Origin: Pseudomonas bananamidigenes
Lineage (GTDB): Bacteria; Pseudomonadota; Gammaproteobacteria; Pseudomonadales; Pseudomonadaceae
Direction of reading: 5' to 3'
DNA length: 64,000 bases
Assembly: GCF_001679645.1 (NCBI RefSeq)
Contig: NZ_LRUN01000036.1
Span: 1 to 64,000, forward strand
Shown: in pieces, positions 8,911 to 19,779 of the stretch
Layout of the letters: each line of letters starts with the position of its first letter
Position numbering within the stretch: the stretch's first letter is position 1
The notes under the pieces: model-generated
What the model saw: the letters and a program-made list of their open reading frames with translations, nothing else
What the model was told of the DNA's origin: nothing
Databases searched by the model: none
Translations under genes and position numbers: made by a program

Positions 8911-10647
8911 TTACATACGCTCCAGGGTTTCCAGGCCGAGCAGTTCCAGGCCTTGCTTGAGGGTACGGCCGGTCAGCGCGGCAAGGCGCAGGCGGCTCTG
9001 CATTTGTGCCGGGGTGTCCGCGGCGAGGATCGGGCAGTTCTCGTAGAAGCTGGAGAACAGGCCGGCGACGTCGTACAGGTAGGTGCACAGGGTGTGCGGC
9101 GTGCCCTTTTCCGCGACGTTGTTCAGCACTTCACCGAACTGCGCCAGTTTGGCCGCCAGTTCCTGCTCGTGCGCCGCTTCGAGGACGATCTGACCGTCGA
9201 CTTCGCTGAAATCCTTGCCCAGCTTGCGGAACACGCCGGCCACGCGAGTGTAGGCATACAGCAGGTACGGCGCGGTGTTGCCTTCGAAGTTGAGCATCAG
9301 GTCGAAGTTGAAGCTGTAGTCGCTGGTGCGGTGCTTCGACAGGTCGGCGTACTTCACGGCGCCGATGCCGACTACTTTGGCGATGGCGCGCAGTTCATCT
9401 TCGGCGAGCTCAGGGTTCTTTTCCTTCACCAGACTGTAGGCACGTTCCTGCGCTTCGGTCAGCAGATCGATCAGCTTCACGGTGCCGCCGTCACGGGTCT
9501 TGAACGGACGGCCGTCGGCGCCGTTCATGGTGCCGAAGCCCATGTGCTCCATTTCCATCGGATGGGTCACGAAACCGGCCTTGCGCGCCACGGCGAACAC
9601 TTGCTGGAAGTGCAGGGCCTGACGCTGGTCGACGAAGTACAGCGCACGGTCGGCCTTGAGTTTGCCGCTGCGGTAGCGTACGGCGGCCAGGTCGGTGGTG
9701 GCGTACAAGTAGCCGCCGTCGGCCTTGACGATGATCACCGGCAGCGGCTCGCCTTCGGCGTTCTTGAATTCGTCGAGGAACACGCACTGCGCGCCGTTGC
9801 TTTCAACCAGCATGCCGGCGGCCTTGAGGTCGTTGACCACGTTGATCAGGTCGTCGTTGTAGGCGCTTTCGCCCATCACGTCGGCCATGGTCAGTTTGAC
9901 GTTCAACAGTTCGTAGATCTTCTGGCAGTGCGACAGCGAGATGTCCTTGAACCGGGTCCACAGGGCCAGGCATTCGGCATCGCCGGCCTGCAGCTTGACC
10001 ACCAGGCCACGGGCGCGGTCGGCGAATTCCGGGGATTCGTCGAAACGCTGCTTGGCGGCGCGGTAGAAGTTTTCCAGGTCCGACAGCTCGTCGCTGGTGA
10101 TCGGATTTTCCTGCAGATACGCCATCAGCATGCCGAACTGGGTGCCCCAGTCGCCGACGTGGTTCTGACGGATCACGGTGTCGCCGAGGAATTCGAGTAC
10201 CCGGGCCACGCCGTCGCCGATGATGGTCGAGCGCAAGTGGCCGACGTGCATCTCTTTGGCCAGGTTCGGTGCCGACAGGTCGACCACGGTGCGTTGCGCC
10301 GGGCCGGCCTTGCGCACACCGACGTGAGCGTCGGCCAGGGCAGCGTCGAGGCGCGAGGCCAGTGCCTGGGTGTTCTGGAAGAAGTTGATGAAGCCGGGAC
10401 CGGCGATTTCGGCCTTGCTGACGTTCTCGTCGGCCGGCAGGGCGGCGATGATTTTTTCCGCCAGGTCACGTGGCTTCATGCCTGCAGGCTTGGCCAGCAT
10501 CATCGCGATATTGCTGGCGAAGTCGCCGTGGGTCTTGTCCCGGGCATTTTCCACCTGGATCGCCGGCGTCAGGCCTTCAGGCAACACACCTTCGTTGACG
10601 AGTTGGGTGAGGGCTTGTTGGATCAGCTGGCGAATGGTGTCTTTCAT
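8911..10647 (-). CDS. argS: Arginyl-tRNA synthetase
   Basis: A 578-residue class I aminoacyl-tRNA synthetase that charges tRNA-Arg. The HIGH motif is HVGH at residues 134-137 within [15 protein letters not shown]; a canonical KMSKS is replaced by a [10 protein letters not shown] segment, as in many ArgRS. The N-terminal Add-1 domain and C-terminal DALR anticodon domain (ending LGLETLERM) are present. The ATG at 10647 gives [13 protein letters not shown]; a longer frame upstream has atypical composition. Confidence 0.97.
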   Translation of the reverse strand: MKDTIRQLIQQALTQLVNEGVLPEGLTPAIQVENARDKTHGDFASNIAMMLAKPAGMKPRDLAEKIIAALPADENVSKAEIAGPGFINFFQNTQALASRLDAALADAHVGVRKAGPAQRTVVDLSAPNLAKEMHVGHLRSTIIGDGVARVLEFLGDTVIRQNHVGDWGTQFGMLMAYLQENPITSDELSDLENFYRAAKQRFDESPEFADRARGLVVKLQAGDAECLALWTRFKDISLSHCQKIYELLNVKLTMADVMGESAYNDDLINVVNDLKAAGMLVESNGAQCVFLDEFKNAEGEPLPVIIVKADGGYLYATTDLAAVRYRSGKLKADRALYFVDQRQALHFQQVFAVARKAGFVTHPMEMEHMGFGTMNGADGRPFKTRDGGTVKLIDLLTEAQERAYSLVKEKNPELAEDELRAIAKVVGIGAVKYADLSKHRTSDYSFNFDLMLNFEGNTAPYLLYAYTRVAGVFRKLGKDFSEVDGQIVLEAAHEQELAAKLAQFGEVLNNVAEKGTPHTLCTYLYDVAGLFSSFYENCPILAADTPAQMQSRLRLAALTGRTLKQGLELLGLETLERM

Positions 10648-10789
10648 GGTCTTCTCTTTCGACCGCAAGCGCGGCGGCGCATCGATGCGCGGGTGGAAAA
10701 ACTGGGCATTATCCGTTGCGAAGACGGGCTTGCCAACCTTAGCAGGCAGGATGTGGATGTGTGGTGACAATTCGAGCGGTTTTGCCCAG

Positions 10790-13009
10790 TCAGTACAGAT
10801 CCACCGGATCAACATCCAGCGACCAACGCACCGCCCGCCCGCTCGGCATCTGCTCAAGCGTCAGCAGCCAGCTCGCCAACAACCGGTGCAGCGGCGCCCG
10901 GGCGGTGGCCTGCAATAGTAATTGAGCGCGGAAGCGTCCGGCGCGGCGTTCCATCGGTGCCGGCACCGGTCCCAGCAGCTCGATGCCGCTCAGGTTCTGT
11001 TCGGCCAGCAAGCGCTCGGCTTCGCTGCACGCCTCGTCGAGAAAACCTTCGGCCTGCCCCGGCTTGTGCGCTTCAGCGCGCAACAGTGCCAGATGAGCGA
11101 ACGGCGGCAGGCCAGCGGCGCGGCGCTCGCTGAGGGCCTGTTCGGCGAAGGCGAAATAACCCTGCTCGGTCAATTGCACCAATAAAGGATGGTCGGCCAG
11201 ATGGGTCTGGATGATTACCTTGCCCGGCTCCTCAGCCCGCCCGGCGCGCCCGGCAACTTGCACGATCAATTGCGCCATGCGTTCGCTGGCACGGAAGTCG
11301 CCGGAGAACAGGCCGCCGTCGGCATCGAGGATCGACACCAGCGTCACCCGGGGGAAGTGGTGACCCTTGGCCAGCATCTGGGTGCCGACCAGGATGCACG
11401 GCTGGCCTTTCTGGATCGTGGCGAACAACTGGTTCATCGCGTCCTTGCGCGAGGTGCTGTCGCGGTCGACGCGCAGCACCGGGTAATCCGGGAACAGAAT
11501 CGCCAGCCGCTCCTCGGCCCGTTCGGTGCCGGCGCCCACCGGTCGCAGATCGACCTTGTTGCACTTCGGGCACTGACGCGGCACGCGCTCGACGTAACCG
11601 CAATGGTGGCAGCGCAATTCGCCATAGCGCTGATGCACGGTCATCCGCGCATCGCAGCGCTGGCACTCGGACATCCAGCCGCAATCGTGGCACAGCAGTG
11701 TCGGGGCAAAGCCGCGGCGATTGAGGAACACCAGCACCTGCTGGCCGGCGGCGAGGGTCTGGCCGATGGCTTGTTGCATCGGTCCGGAAATACCACTGTC
11801 CAGCGGGCGACTTTTTACATCCAGGCGCAGGAACCGTGGCGGTTTGGCGCCGCCGGCCCGTTCGTTCATTCGCAGCAGTCCGTAACGACCGGTGTAAGCG
11901 TTGTGCAGGCTTTCCAGCGATGGCGTTGCGGAGCCGAGGACAATCGGGATGTCTTCCTGTCGTGCCCGCACCAGCGCCAGGTCCCGGGCGTGATAGCGCA
12001 AGCCCTCCTGCTGTTTGTAGGAGCTGTCGTGCTCTTCGTCGATGATGATCAGCCCCGGATTTTTCATCGGGGTGAACAGCGCCGAACGGGTGCCGATAAT
12101 AATGTCGGCCTCGCCGTCACGGGCAGCGAGCCAGGCATCCAGACGGTCGCGGTCGTTGACTGCCGAGTGCAGCAGAGCGATGCGGGCGTTGAAGCGTTGT
12201 TCGAAACGGGCCAGGGTTTGCGGGCCGAGGTTGATCTCCGGGATCAGCACCAGCGCCTGCTTGCCGGCCTCGAGGGTTTCGCGGATCAGCTGCAAATAGA
12301 CTTCGGTCTTGCCGCTGCCGGTGACCCCGGCCAGCAGGAATGCGTGATAACTGTCGAAACCGGCGCGAATCGCTTCATAGGCGGCGCGCTGTTCGCCGTT
12401 GAGCGGCAGTTCCGGCTGGGCCAGCCAGTGCTCGTGACGCACGCCGGGGGCGTGGCGGCGCACTTCGACCTGCACCAGATCCTTGGCCAGCAGCAGGTCG
12501 AGGCTGTCCTTGCTCAGCATCAGTTTGCTCAGTAACTGATGGGCGACGCCGTGAGGATGCTGGGCCAGCGTTGCCAGGGCTTCACGCTGGCGCGGGGCGC
12601 GGGCGATGCGCGGGTCATCGAGGCTGGCACCGGGAGCGACGGACCAGAAGCGCTCCTGGCGCGCCTCGGCCAGTTCGCCCTGACGCAGCAGCACGGGCAG
12701 CGCCCAGCTCAGGGTGTCGCCGAGGCTGTGCTGATAATACTGGGCGGTCCACAGGCACAGCTTGAACAGGGCCGGTGGCAGGGGCGCGGTGATGTCGAGC
12801 AGGGCCAGCGCCGGCTTGAGTTTGTCCGCCGGGACTTCGCTGGTGTCGCTGACTTCCACCAGTATCCCGATCATCTCCCGACGACCGAACGGTACCCGCA
12901 GGCGCATGCCCGGTTGCAACTGCGAACGCCGGACACCGGCCGGGGCCCGGTAATCGAACAGGCGGCGCAGGGGCGAAGGCAGGGCGAGGCGCAGAATGGC
13001 GTCGGGCAC
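10790..13009 (-). CDS. priA: Primosomal replication-restart helicase PriA
   Basis: A 739-residue superfamily 2 helicase that reloads the replisome at stalled forks. In order: an N-terminal 3'-DNA-end-binding domain, Walker [12 protein letters not shown], the DEEH box ([13 protein letters not shown]), and a zinc region with four CxxC-type pairs (CHDC, CQRC, CHHC, CPKC) between the helicase lobes, then a C-terminal domain ending VDPVDLY. The length fits the family. It is divergent from rpmE, with a REP pair in the shared upstream gap. Confidence 0.96.
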   Translation of the reverse strand: MPDAILRLALPSPLRRLFDYRAPAGVRRSQLQPGMRLRVPFGRREMIGILVEVSDTSEVPADKLKPALALLDITAPLPPALFKLCLWTAQYYQHSLGDTLSWALPVLLRQGELAEARQERFWSVAPGASLDDPRIARAPRQREALATLAQHPHGVAHQLLSKLMLSKDSLDLLLAKDLVQVEVRRHAPGVRHEHWLAQPELPLNGEQRAAYEAIRAGFDSYHAFLLAGVTGSGKTEVYLQLIRETLEAGKQALVLIPEINLGPQTLARFEQRFNARIALLHSAVNDRDRLDAWLAARDGEADIIIGTRSALFTPMKNPGLIIIDEEHDSSYKQQEGLRYHARDLALVRARQEDIPIVLGSATPSLESLHNAYTGRYGLLRMNERAGGAKPPRFLRLDVKSRPLDSGISGPMQQAIGQTLAAGQQVLVFLNRRGFAPTLLCHDCGWMSECQRCDARMTVHQRYGELRCHHCGYVERVPRQCPKCNKVDLRPVGAGTERAEERLAILFPDYPVLRVDRDSTSRKDAMNQLFATIQKGQPCILVGTQMLAKGHHFPRVTLVSILDADGGLFSGDFRASERMAQLIVQVAGRAGRAEEPGKVIIQTHLADHPLLVQLTEQGYFAFAEQALSERRAAGLPPFAHLALLRAEAHKPGQAEGFLDEACSEAERLLAEQNLSGIELLGPVPAPMERRAGRFRAQLLLQATARAPLHRLLASWLLTLEQMPSGRAVRWSLDVDPVDLY

Positions 13010-13052
13010 GCGGGATCTCGATCAAACAGGAAGAAGGGTTTGGCTTATAACC

Positions 13053-13145
13053 CTGTGGGAGCGAGCTTGCTCGCGATGGCATTCTGTCTGTCAGCCTCTT
13101 TATTGACTGACACGGCGCCTCCGCGAGCAAGCTCGCTCCAACAGG
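13053..13145. repeat. Inverted REP pair between priA and rpmE
   Basis: Arms CTGTGGGAGCGAGCTTGCTCGCGA and CCGCGAGCAAGCTCGCTCCAACAG, the second with one substitution (CCAAC for CCCAC). The loop contains TTATTGACTGACAC, which is also found in the copy at 34553. It sits between two divergent genes, so it is not a terminator for either. Confidence 0.88.
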
Positions 13146-13194
13146 GATCGCGCAATGGCCGGGAGCCTAGCAGACGGTCGGTCTAAGGGACAGC

Positions 13195-13222
13195 TTGCGT
13201 GATTGGCATTGTCTGGTAGAAT
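13195..13222 (+). promoter_or_regulatory. Sigma-70 promoter of rpmE
   Basis: TTGCGT, 16 bases, then TAGAAT. It lies about 70 bases upstream of the rpmE ATG and is the best-placed promoter-like pair in the priA/rpmE gap. Confidence 0.6.
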
Positions 13223-13291
13223 CCGCGGCCTAATTACGTGCGGTATTCAACAATCGTGTTGGATGGCGGCACGCCAGCTGAGGAAAACACC

Positions 13292-13510
13292 ATGAAAGCC
13301 GATATCCACCCGAATTACCCAGAAGTTGCAGTAACTTGCAGCTGCGGCAACAAGTTCGAAACCCGTTCGACCTTCGGCAAAGCCCTGGCGATCGACGTTT
13401 GCAACGAGTGCCACCCGTTCTACACCGGTAAGCAGAAGACTCTGGACACCGGTGGTCGCGTTCAGAAGTTCGCCGACCGTTTCGGTGCTTTCGGCGCGAA
13501 AAAGGCCTGA
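13292..13510 (+). CDS. rpmE: 50S ribosomal protein L31, zinc-binding form
   Basis: A 72-residue ribosomal protein of the large subunit. Cysteines 16, 18, 37 and 40 (CSC and CNEC) form the zinc site, so this is the zinc-containing C+ paralogue rather than the zinc-free YkgM type. The ATG at 13292 gives [12 protein letters not shown], the normal start. Its probable terminator is the strong hairpin at 13555-13584, inside the next gene. Confidence 0.96.
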   Translation: MKADIHPNYPEVAVTCSCGNKFETRSTFGKALAIDVCNECHPFYTGKQKTLDTGGRVQKFADRFGAFGAKKA

Positions 13511-13551
13511 GGCCCTTCATTCTGGAAAACCTCAGCGGCTTTTCCGGACTG

Positions 13552-14334
13552 ATGAAAAAGGCGTCCCTTGCGGGCGCCTTTTTTGTGTCCGCGATTTGGC
13601 TGTCCGCTGCCCAGGCCTTTTGTCCGGCGCCTTCGGGCGTGTCCAGCGTTGTGGTGCAGCGGGTCGTCGATGGCGACACTGTGCGCCTGAGTGACGGCCG
13701 CAGCGTACGCCTGATCGGTCTCAACACACCTGAATTGGGCAAGCAGGGTCGCAGCGACGAACCGTTTGCCGTGGCGGCGCGCAAACGCCTGGAAGCCCTG
13801 GTGGCTGACAGTGGCGGGCGGGTCGGTTTGCGCCTTGGTGCGCAAGAAAAAGACCATTACGGGCGTACGCTCGCCCATCTCTACAGCGTCAACGGCGCCA
13901 GTCTCGAGGCGCAAATGCTCGCCGAGGGCCTGGGTTTCCAGGTCGCGGTGGCACCGAATGTCGATCTTGTCGATTGTCAGCAAGCCGCCGAACGTAGCGC
14001 CCGGCAGGCCGGGCTTGGTCTTTGGAGACGCTCACCTGTACTGAAAGCGGAGCAGATCGAGCGCTCGGGTTTCGCCATCGTCAGCGGGCGTGTGAGCAAG
14101 GTTCAGCGCAATCGTGGCGGAATCTGGATCGAGTTGCAGGATAAGCTTGTACTGCGTGTTGCACCCAATCTGCTGGATCGCTTCGATGGCAATGCCCTGC
14201 AAGTGCTGGAGGGCAGGCAGATCGAGGCCCGGGGCTGGGTGGTCGACCGTTCCCGGAAGGGTGGCTTGAAAACCGGTCAGGCCCGTTGGCTGCTGCCGCT
14301 GACCGATCCTTCCATGTTGCAGACATCTCGCTGA
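13552..14334 (+). CDS. Secreted thermonuclease-like (SNase) protein
   Basis: A 260-residue protein with a Sec signal peptide (MKKASLAGAFFVSAIWLSAAQA) and a staphylococcal-nuclease fold from about residue 30 to 155. The three catalytic residues of the family are present: Arg in RLIGLNTPE, Glu in the same block, and Arg in HYGRTLAHLY. The C-terminal 100 residues (SGRVSKVQRNRGGIWIELQD onward) resemble an OB-like extension. A periplasmic or extracellular phosphodiesterase acting on nucleic acid is the likely role. The first ten codons double as the rpmE terminator, and the ribosome-binding site is weak, so expression may be low. Confidence 0.85.
   Translation: MKKASLAGAFFVSAIWLSAAQAFCPAPSGVSSVVVQRVVDGDTVRLSDGRSVRLIGLNTPELGKQGRSDEPFAVAARKRLEALVADSGGRVGLRLGAQEKDHYGRTLAHLYSVNGASLEAQMLAEGLGFQVAVAPNVDLVDCQQAAERSARQAGLGLWRRSPVLKAEQIERSGFAIVSGRVSKVQRNRGGIWIELQDKLVLRVAPNLLDRFDGNALQVLEGRQIEARGWVVDRSRKGGLKTGQARWLLPLTDPSMLQTSR
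13555..13584 (+). terminator. Rho-independent terminator of rpmE inside the nuclease signal-peptide codons
   Basis: AAAAAGGCG-T-CCC, loop TTGC, then GGG-CGCC-TTTTTT: a GC-rich stem with one bulged T and a run of six T. It is 45 bases past the rpmE stop but starts 3 bases into the nuclease ORF, whose codons 2-11 it spells. Confidence 0.8.
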
Positions 14335-14340
14335 AGAAAA

Positions 14341-14373
14341 ATTGTAGACATTTTTTCTGTTGATTGTGAACAG
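14341..14373 (+). promoter_or_regulatory. Direct repeat upstream of maeB
   Basis: ATTGTAGACA (14341-14350) and ATTGTGAACA (14364-14373) match at 8 of 10 positions, offset by 23 bases, about two helical turns. They lie 75-107 bases upstream of the maeB -35 box and could be a tandem operator. No regulator is identified. Confidence 0.3.
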
Positions 14374-14447
14374 TCGAGCCCTTGTGCGCCGTGGCTCTTG
14401 GCCCAAAGTCGTAGGGCAGGGCGCTTGACAGGGGTGACCGGGCAGTC

Positions 14448-14476
14448 TTGTGGGGACTTTGCGAGGCGCGTATCCT
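14448..14476 (+). promoter_or_regulatory. Sigma-70 promoter candidate of maeB
   Basis: TTGTGG, 17 bases, TATCCT, ending about 40 bases before the maeB ATG. A TTGACA occurs slightly upstream but has no -10 box at the right distance. Confidence 0.45.
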
Positions 14477-14517
14477 CGCTGACCAGTCTGTCCAACAGTA
14501 AAAAGCGGAATGCCAAA

Positions 14518-15786
14518 ATGTCTGATCTGAAAACTGCCGCTCTCGAATATCATGCCAATCCTCGTCCAGGAAAGCTGAGTGTCGAGCTCACCAAGGCCAC
14601 TGCTACCGCCCGCGACCTGTCGCTGGCCTACAGCCCCGGCGTAGCTGAACCAGTGCGCGAGATCGCCCGCGATCCTGAGCTGGCCTACAAGTACACCGGC
14701 AAGGGCAACCTGGTTGCAGTCATTTCCGATGGCACCGCGATTCTCGGTCTGGGTAACCTCGGCCCACTGGCCTCCAAGCCTGTGATGGAAGGTAAAGGCG
14801 TGCTGTTCAAGCGCTTCGCCGGCATCGACGTCTTCGACATCGAAGTCGACTCGGAAAGCCCGCAAGCCTTCATCGACACCGTCAAGCGCATCTCCATCAC
14901 CTTCGGTGGCATCAACCTGGAAGACATCAAGGCTCCGGAGTGCTTCGAGATCGAACGCGCCCTGATCGAGCAGTGCGACATTCCGGTATTCCACGATGAC
15001 CAGCACGGCACCGCGATCGTCACCGCTGCCGGCATGATCAACGCCCTGGAAATCGCTGGCAAAACCCTGGCGGACGCTAAGATCGTCTGCCTGGGCGCCG
15101 GCGCTGCCGCCATCTCCTGCATGAAACTGCTGGTGAGCATGGGCGCCAAGGTCGAAAACATCTACATGATCGACCGTACCGGCGTGATCCACGCTGGCCG
15201 TGACGACCTGAACCAGTACAAGGCCGTGTTCGCTCACGCGACCGACAAGCGCACCCTGGACGACGCCATCGAAGGCGCTGACGTGTTCGTCGGCCTGTCC
15301 GGCCCGAACCTGCTGAGCGCCGAGCAGCTGAAGCGCATGGCGGCCAACCCGATCGTCTTCGCCTGCTCCAACCCGGATCCGGAAATCTCCCCGGAGCTGG
15401 CTCACGCCACCCGCAACGACGTGATCATGGCCACCGGCCGTTCGGACTACCCGAACCAGGTCAACAACGTACTGGGCTTCCCGTTCATTTTCCGTGGTGC
15501 CCTGGACGTTCGCGCCAAGCGCATCAACGAAGAAATGAAGATCGCTGCCGCCAACGCCCTGAAGGACCTGGCCAAGCTGCCGGTGCCGAAGGAAGTCTGC
15601 GCCGCCTACGGCGTCGATGCACTGGAGTTCGGCCGTGAGTACATCATTCCGAAGCCGATGGACGCACGCCTGATCACCGTCGTCTCCGACGCCGTGGCCA
15701 AGGCCGCCATCGAGACCGGTGTGGCGACCCTGCCATATCCGAAGCACTACCCGCTGAAAAGCGTGGATGACGTGTTCAACGGCTAA
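14518..15786 (+). CDS. maeB: Malic enzyme, short form (malate to pyruvate)
   Basis: A 422-residue NAD(P)-dependent malic enzyme that decarboxylates malate to pyruvate. The malic N-domain carries YSPGVAEPVREIA and the metal-binding block FHDDQHGTAIVTAAG; the Rossmann domain begins near CLGAGAAAISCM. It lacks the C-terminal phosphotransacetylase domain found in long MaeB proteins, so it is the short Pseudomonas type. The ATG at 14518 gives MSDLKTAALEYHANPRPGK. Codon use is strongly biased, as in a highly expressed gene, and a good terminator follows. Confidence 0.93.
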   Translation: MSDLKTAALEYHANPRPGKLSVELTKATATARDLSLAYSPGVAEPVREIARDPELAYKYTGKGNLVAVISDGTAILGLGNLGPLASKPVMEGKGVLFKRFAGIDVFDIEVDSESPQAFIDTVKRISITFGGINLEDIKAPECFEIERALIEQCDIPVFHDDQHGTAIVTAAGMINALEIAGKTLADAKIVCLGAGAAAISCMKLLVSMGAKVENIYMIDRTGVIHAGRDDLNQYKAVFAHATDKRTLDDAIEGADVFVGLSGPNLLSAEQLKRMAANPIVFACSNPDPEISPELAHATRNDVIMATGRSDYPNQVNNVLGFPFIFRGALDVRAKRINEEMKIAAANALKDLAKLPVPKEVCAAYGVDALEFGREYIIPKPMDARLITVVSDAVAKAAIETGVATLPYPKHYPLKSVDDVFNG

Positions 15787-15807
15787 GTCGTTGTAACGCT
15801 CCAAACG

Positions 15808-15840
15808 AAAGCCCTGGCTCGTGAGAGCCGGGGCTTTTTT
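15808..15840 (+). terminator. Rho-independent terminator of maeB
   Basis: AAAGCCC-T-GGCTC, loop GTGA, GAGCC-G-GGGC, then TTTTTT. It is 22 bases past the maeB stop. Confidence 0.9.
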
Positions 15841-15867
15841 GTGCCTGAGGGTTTTGTATCGGGTGCG

Positions 15868-15969
15868 CAGGCCTCATCGCTGGCAAGCCAGCTCCCACAA
15901 AAGATGAAGTGAGGCGCACACTGTGGACATTCAACAAACCCTGTGGGAGCTGGCTTGCCAGCGACGGGG
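15868..15969. repeat. Inverted REP-variant pair between maeB and ponA
   Basis: The arms are TCGCTGGCAAGCCAGCTCCCACAA and the complementary TGTGGGAGCTGGCTTGCCAGCGA, about 50 bases apart. The core GAGCTGGCTTGCCAGC differs from the GAGCGAGCTTGCTCGC type, and the arms are turned the other way round (tips facing inward). Confidence 0.85.
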
Positions 15970-16001
15970 CCGGTTCATCCACTGTAACTCCCTCAAACAA
16001 T

Positions 16002-16038
16002 AAAAAGCCCCGCACTTCTCACGAAGGCGGGGCTCTTT
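16002..16038 (-). terminator. Rho-independent terminator of ponA
   Basis: On the minus strand AAAGAGCCCCGC is complementary to GCGGGGCTTTTT across a 13-base loop. It begins just after the ponA stop and ends in a T-run; it may also work in reverse for read-through from maeB. Confidence 0.85.
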
Positions 16039-16050
16039 AGCGGATCCGGA

Positions 16051-18498
16051 TCAGAACAAATCGATCGGCGCCTGTTCATCCGCCGGCAGCGGGCTGCCCG
16101 GCACGGCGCCATTGCCGATCTCGTTGACCGACGGCGGCGTGTCTTCGGCCTTGAACAGTTCGAAGTAGGCGCCAGGGGTGCTCGGCGAAGCTGCGCGACC
16201 GCTGACCGGGTCTACCCGCAGGCTGAGGATGCCTTCCGGCTCTGGCTGGACATGCGGTGGCTTGTCCTTGAGTGCCGCGCTCATGTAGTTCATCCAGATC
16301 GGCAGCGCCACGGTGCCGCCGAACTCCCGGCGACCGAGGCTTTCCGGCTGGTCGAAACCGGTCCAGACCGTGGTCACGTAATCGGCGTTGTAACCGGAGA
16401 ACCAGGCGTCCTTGGATTCGTTGGTGGTACCGGTTTTGCCCGCGATGTCGCTGCGGCCCATGGCCAGTGCGCGGCGACCGGTGCCGAGCTTGATCACGTC
16501 CTGCAGCATGCTGTTGAGGATGTACGTGGTACGGCCATCGACAATGCGCTCGGCGACTGCCGGTGTTTGCGGCACAGCGGCGCTGCCCGGTGCTTCACCC
16601 GGAACCGGTGCTGCGTCGACGGTGATCGATTGGGTCGCCGGTGCTGCGATGCCGTCGGTGACCGCGCCGCCCTGCGGTACGGTCGGCGGGTTGGCGACGA
16701 ACAGCGTGTCGCCGTTACGGCTTTCGATCTTGTCGATGATGTACGGAGTGATCTTGTAACCGCCGTTGGCGAAGGTGCTCCAGCCGGTAGCGATTTCCAT
16801 CGGCGTCAGGGTCGCGGTGCCCAGGGCCAGCGAAAGGTTTGGCGGCAGGTCCTGCTTGTTGAAGCCGAAGCGGGTGATGTAGTCGATGGTCTTGCCTACG
16901 CCCATCGCCTGCAGCAGGCGGATCGAAACCAGGTTGCGCGACTTGTACAGGGCCTCGCGCAGGCGTATCGGGCCGAGGAAGGTATTGGTGTCGTTCTTCG
17001 GACGCCAGACCTTGTCCAGATACTCGTCGACGAACACGATCGGTGCGTCATTGACCAGGCTGGCAGCTGTGTAGCCGTTGTCCAGTGCGGCGCTGTAGAC
17101 GAACGGCTTGAAGCTCGAGCCCGGCTGACGCTTGGCCTGCATCGCGCGGTTGTAGTTGCTCTGCTCGAAGGCGAAACCGCCGACCAGCGAGCGGACCGCA
17201 CCATTCTGCGGGTCAAGCGATACCAGTGCGCCTTGCGCCTGCGGAATCTGGCTGAACTTCAGCGAATTGTTCGGCTGGCGCTGCACGCGCACCAGATCAC
17301 CGACCTGCGCCACATCCGAAGGCTGACGCGGCGCGGCGCCCATGCTGTTGGTATTGAGGAACGGACGCGCCCATTTCATGGTGTCCCAGGCCACATGCTC
17401 TTCACCGGTACGGGTCAGCACTTGCAGGCCGTTCTTGTCGACCTGGGTGACGATGGCCGGTTCGAGGCTGCTGATGGTGCGTTGTTTGGTCAATTCGACG
17501 GCCCAGGCTTCACGGGTCTTGCCCGGCAGGCGCGATTCGGGGCCACGATAGCCGTGACGCTGGTCGTAAGTCATCAGGCCTTCGTGCAACGCGGTGTTGG
17601 CCATTTCCTGCAGGTTGCTCGGCACCGTGGTGGTGACGCGGAAACCTTCGGTATAGGCGTCGCTGCCGTAGCGGCCGACCATTTCGGCGCGGGCCATCTC
17701 GGCGATGTACGGCGCATTCACTTCCGGGGTCGGTACGTGATAGCTGGCGTTCAGCGGTTCGTTGATGGCGGCGGTGTAGTCGGCTTCGGTGATCTTGCCG
17801 AGTTTGTACATGCGCCCGAGGATCCAGTCGCGACGCTCCTTGCTGCGGGCGGGGTTGGCCAGCGGGTTGAAGCGCGACGGGGCTTTCGGCAGGCCGGCGA
17901 TCATCGCCATCTGCGCCAGGCTGACCTCGCGGATCGACTTGCCGTAATACACCTGCGCCGCCGCCTCGATGCCGTAGGCGCGGTTGCCCAGATAGATCTT
18001 GTTCACGTACAGCTCAAGGATCTCGTCCTTGGTCAACTGCCGCTCGATCTGCAGGGCCAGGAGGATTTCAGTCGCCTTGCGCGAGAAGCTGCGTTCGCTG
18101 GTCAGGAAGAAGTTCTTCGCCACCTGCATGGTAATGGTGCTGCCACCGGACTGAATGTGCCCGCTTTTGACCAGTTGGGTCGCGGCACGCATCAGGCTGC
18201 TCGGATCGACACCATAGTGGTTGGCGAAATTGTCGTCTTCAGCACTTAGTAACGCATTAATGAAATTGGGGGGAATGTCGGCGAAACGGATCGGTGTGCG
18301 GCGCATTTCGCCAAATTCTGCGATCAATTTGTTGTCGCTGCTGTACACCCGGAGCGGAATCTGCAACTGAATGCTTCTCAGCGCCTCCACAGATGGCAAA
18401 CCCGGACTAAGGTAAAGAAACGCGCCGCTGAGAACTAAAAGCAGTCCGCAGAAAACGGCGACGATGGACCAACCGAAGAATTTCAGCAGACGAATCAA
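16051..18498 (-). CDS. ponA: Penicillin-binding protein 1A (bifunctional glycosyltransferase/transpeptidase)
   Basis: An 815-residue class A PBP that polymerises and crosslinks peptidoglycan. A membrane anchor at about residues 3-28 is followed by the GT51 domain (EDDNFANHYGVD; GGSTITMQVAKNFFL) and the transpeptidase domain with SSFK (SxxK), SRN (SxN) and KTGTT. An OB-like insertion lies between them. The TTG at 18498 gives (M)IRLLKFFGWS, matching the family N-terminus; the longer frame from 18555 adds an atypical leader. Divergent from pilM, the standard Pseudomonas arrangement. Confidence 0.94.
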   Translation of the reverse strand: MIRLLKFFGWSIVAVFCGLLLVLSGAFLYLSPGLPSVEALRSIQLQIPLRVYSSDNKLIAEFGEMRRTPIRFADIPPNFINALLSAEDDNFANHYGVDPSSLMRAATQLVKSGHIQSGGSTITMQVAKNFFLTSERSFSRKATEILLALQIERQLTKDEILELYVNKIYLGNRAYGIEAAAQVYYGKSIREVSLAQMAMIAGLPKAPSRFNPLANPARSKERRDWILGRMYKLGKITEADYTAAINEPLNASYHVPTPEVNAPYIAEMARAEMVGRYGSDAYTEGFRVTTTVPSNLQEMANTALHEGLMTYDQRHGYRGPESRLPGKTREAWAVELTKQRTISSLEPAIVTQVDKNGLQVLTRTGEEHVAWDTMKWARPFLNTNSMGAAPRQPSDVAQVGDLVRVQRQPNNSLKFSQIPQAQGALVSLDPQNGAVRSLVGGFAFEQSNYNRAMQAKRQPGSSFKPFVYSAALDNGYTAASLVNDAPIVFVDEYLDKVWRPKNDTNTFLGPIRLREALYKSRNLVSIRLLQAMGVGKTIDYITRFGFNKQDLPPNLSLALGTATLTPMEIATGWSTFANGGYKITPYIIDKIESRNGDTLFVANPPTVPQGGAVTDGIAAPATQSITVDAAPVPGEAPGSAAVPQTPAVAERIVDGRTTYILNSMLQDVIKLGTGRRALAMGRSDIAGKTGTTNESKDAWFSGYNADYVTTVWTGFDQPESLGRREFGGTVALPIWMNYMSAALKDKPPHVQPEPEGILSLRVDPVSGRAASPSTPGAYFELFKAEDTPPSVNEIGNGAVPGSPLPADEQAPIDLF

Positions 18499-18600
18499 GG
18501 CTTTTGGACATCCAGGGCAAAGAATGAATTTGGCGCCAGGGTTCCGGGAACACACAGAACGGCCCGCGCTGGCGGTACAAAGCGGAAAAAATCGCTGGGC

Positions 18601-18606
18601 ATTATA
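18601..18606 (-). promoter_or_regulatory. Perfect -10 hexamer for ponA
   Basis: TATAAT on the minus strand, about 105 bases upstream of the ponA start, in the ponA/pilM gap. No recognisable -35 is found at 16-18 bases, so only the -10 box is claimed. Confidence 0.35.
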
Positions 18607-18687
18607 AGCACTTTTCCGCTGGGGGCGTCATTTGCGCTTCTGTCAAGACGGGGCCAGGGAACGCAATGCGCATTACAGAGTCCGTAA

Positions 18688-19778
<1,091 letters not shown>

Positions 19779-19779
<1 letters not shown>

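Noticed and set aside
18641..18646. TTGACA on the minus strand as -35 box for ponA
   Set aside because: It is 34 bases from the TATAAT, double the normal spacing.
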